DNA of 50,012 bases, taken from NCBI RefSeq assembly GCF_000003605.2, contig NW_003131857.1, positions 270,463 to 320,474 of the forward strand, in the 5' to 3' direction. This DNA is from Saccoglossus kowalevskii (lineage: Eukaryota > Hemichordata > Enteropneusta > Harrimaniidae). A model generated the notes under the pieces. It made no database searches and was not told the origin of the DNA. It saw only the letters and a program-made list of their open reading frames with translations. Of the stretch, positions 49,851 through 50,012 are shown one piece after another. Made by a program: the position numbers and the translations under genes. The stretch's first letter is position 1. The number at the start of each line of letters is the position of its first letter.

Positions 49851-50012
49851 ATGCCTGACCCGAGAATAAATGTCGCTGCGCACAGTGGAAGCTGTGTGGG
49901 TTTGGATGTCAAGGCAATACAGCGACTATGTTCTTACATCAAGCAACTCACTGATATTCATGATGTGTTCGTTTTTAGTCGCACTGGAAATAGTAAATCC
50001 TGCGACCATCGA
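49851..50012 (+). CDS. Possible first or internal exon of an unrecognised gene, cut by window end
   Basis: From the ATG at 49851 the frame stays open for all 54 codons to the window edge. The frame is open back to a TGA at 49800-49802. The segment is less AT-rich than its surroundings and codes an ordinary soluble-looking sequence, including GLDVKAIQRLCSYIKQLTDI. Alternatively TTGTCAG at 49835-49841 could be a splice acceptor, making this an internal exon beginning GTGGTGAAAATG. I do not recognise the family and see no domain motif. On the opposite strand a shorter frame ends at a GTAAGA donor-like word, so an antisense exon is a weaker alternative. There is too little sequence to decide. Confidence 0.35.
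   Translation, partial: MPDPRINVAAHSGSCVGLDVKAIQRLCSYIKQLTDIHDVFVFSRTGNSKSCDHR

Overview
This is a eukaryotic, AT-rich, mostly non-coding window from an animal genome. It contains one run of N (27220-27497), long simple-sequence arrays, several families of short non-autonomous repeats and one clear protein-coding gene. The gene is an intronless class A (rhodopsin-like) peptide-type GPCR. That, together with marine-invertebrate-style repeats, suggests an invertebrate deuterostome such as a hemichordate. The organism assignment is an inference, not something the sequence proves.

Layout. 1-29 kb is gene desert with scattered repeats: a local direct repeat (5.3/5.5 kb), a truncated foldback element (11.0 kb), a palindrome cluster (15.8 kb), a repeat with promoter-like motifs (16.3 kb), a retroelement-like 3' tail (18.2-18.45 kb), an 18-bp tandem repeat (21.7 kb), a fuller copy of the foldback element (24.2-24.6 kb), a (TTA)n array (26.5 kb) and the assembly gap. 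29-31.5 kb is a dense cluster of short inverted-repeat elements: three copies of a CGTCG-rich terminal-inverted-repeat (TIR) family and the inverted partner of the 24-kb foldback element. 31.5-42 kb is again gene-poor, with two decayed copies of the TIR family, a possible tRNA-derived SINE head (34.6 kb), a second copy of the 16.3-kb repeat (37.9 kb), an ETS/CRE/TATA-like site cluster (39.6 kb) and a 180-bp AAAT/AAAC array (41.9-42.07 kb).

43055-44152 (+) encodes the complete 365-residue receptor, GPR83/neuropeptide-receptor-like. The downstream 4-5 kb hold candidate poly(A) signals and two more repeats, including a foldback at 48846-49060. The last ~160 bases carry an open, exon-like reading frame running off the right edge, possibly the start of a neighbouring gene.

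The most interesting material is the repeat biology. A mobile family carries TGCGCATGCG (NRF-1-like) sites in its terminal inverted repeats. A second family ends in a near-complete ~150-bp hairpin. A third pair carries CCAAT and X-box-like motifs. Nothing resembling a CRISPR array, operon or viral gene set was seen.
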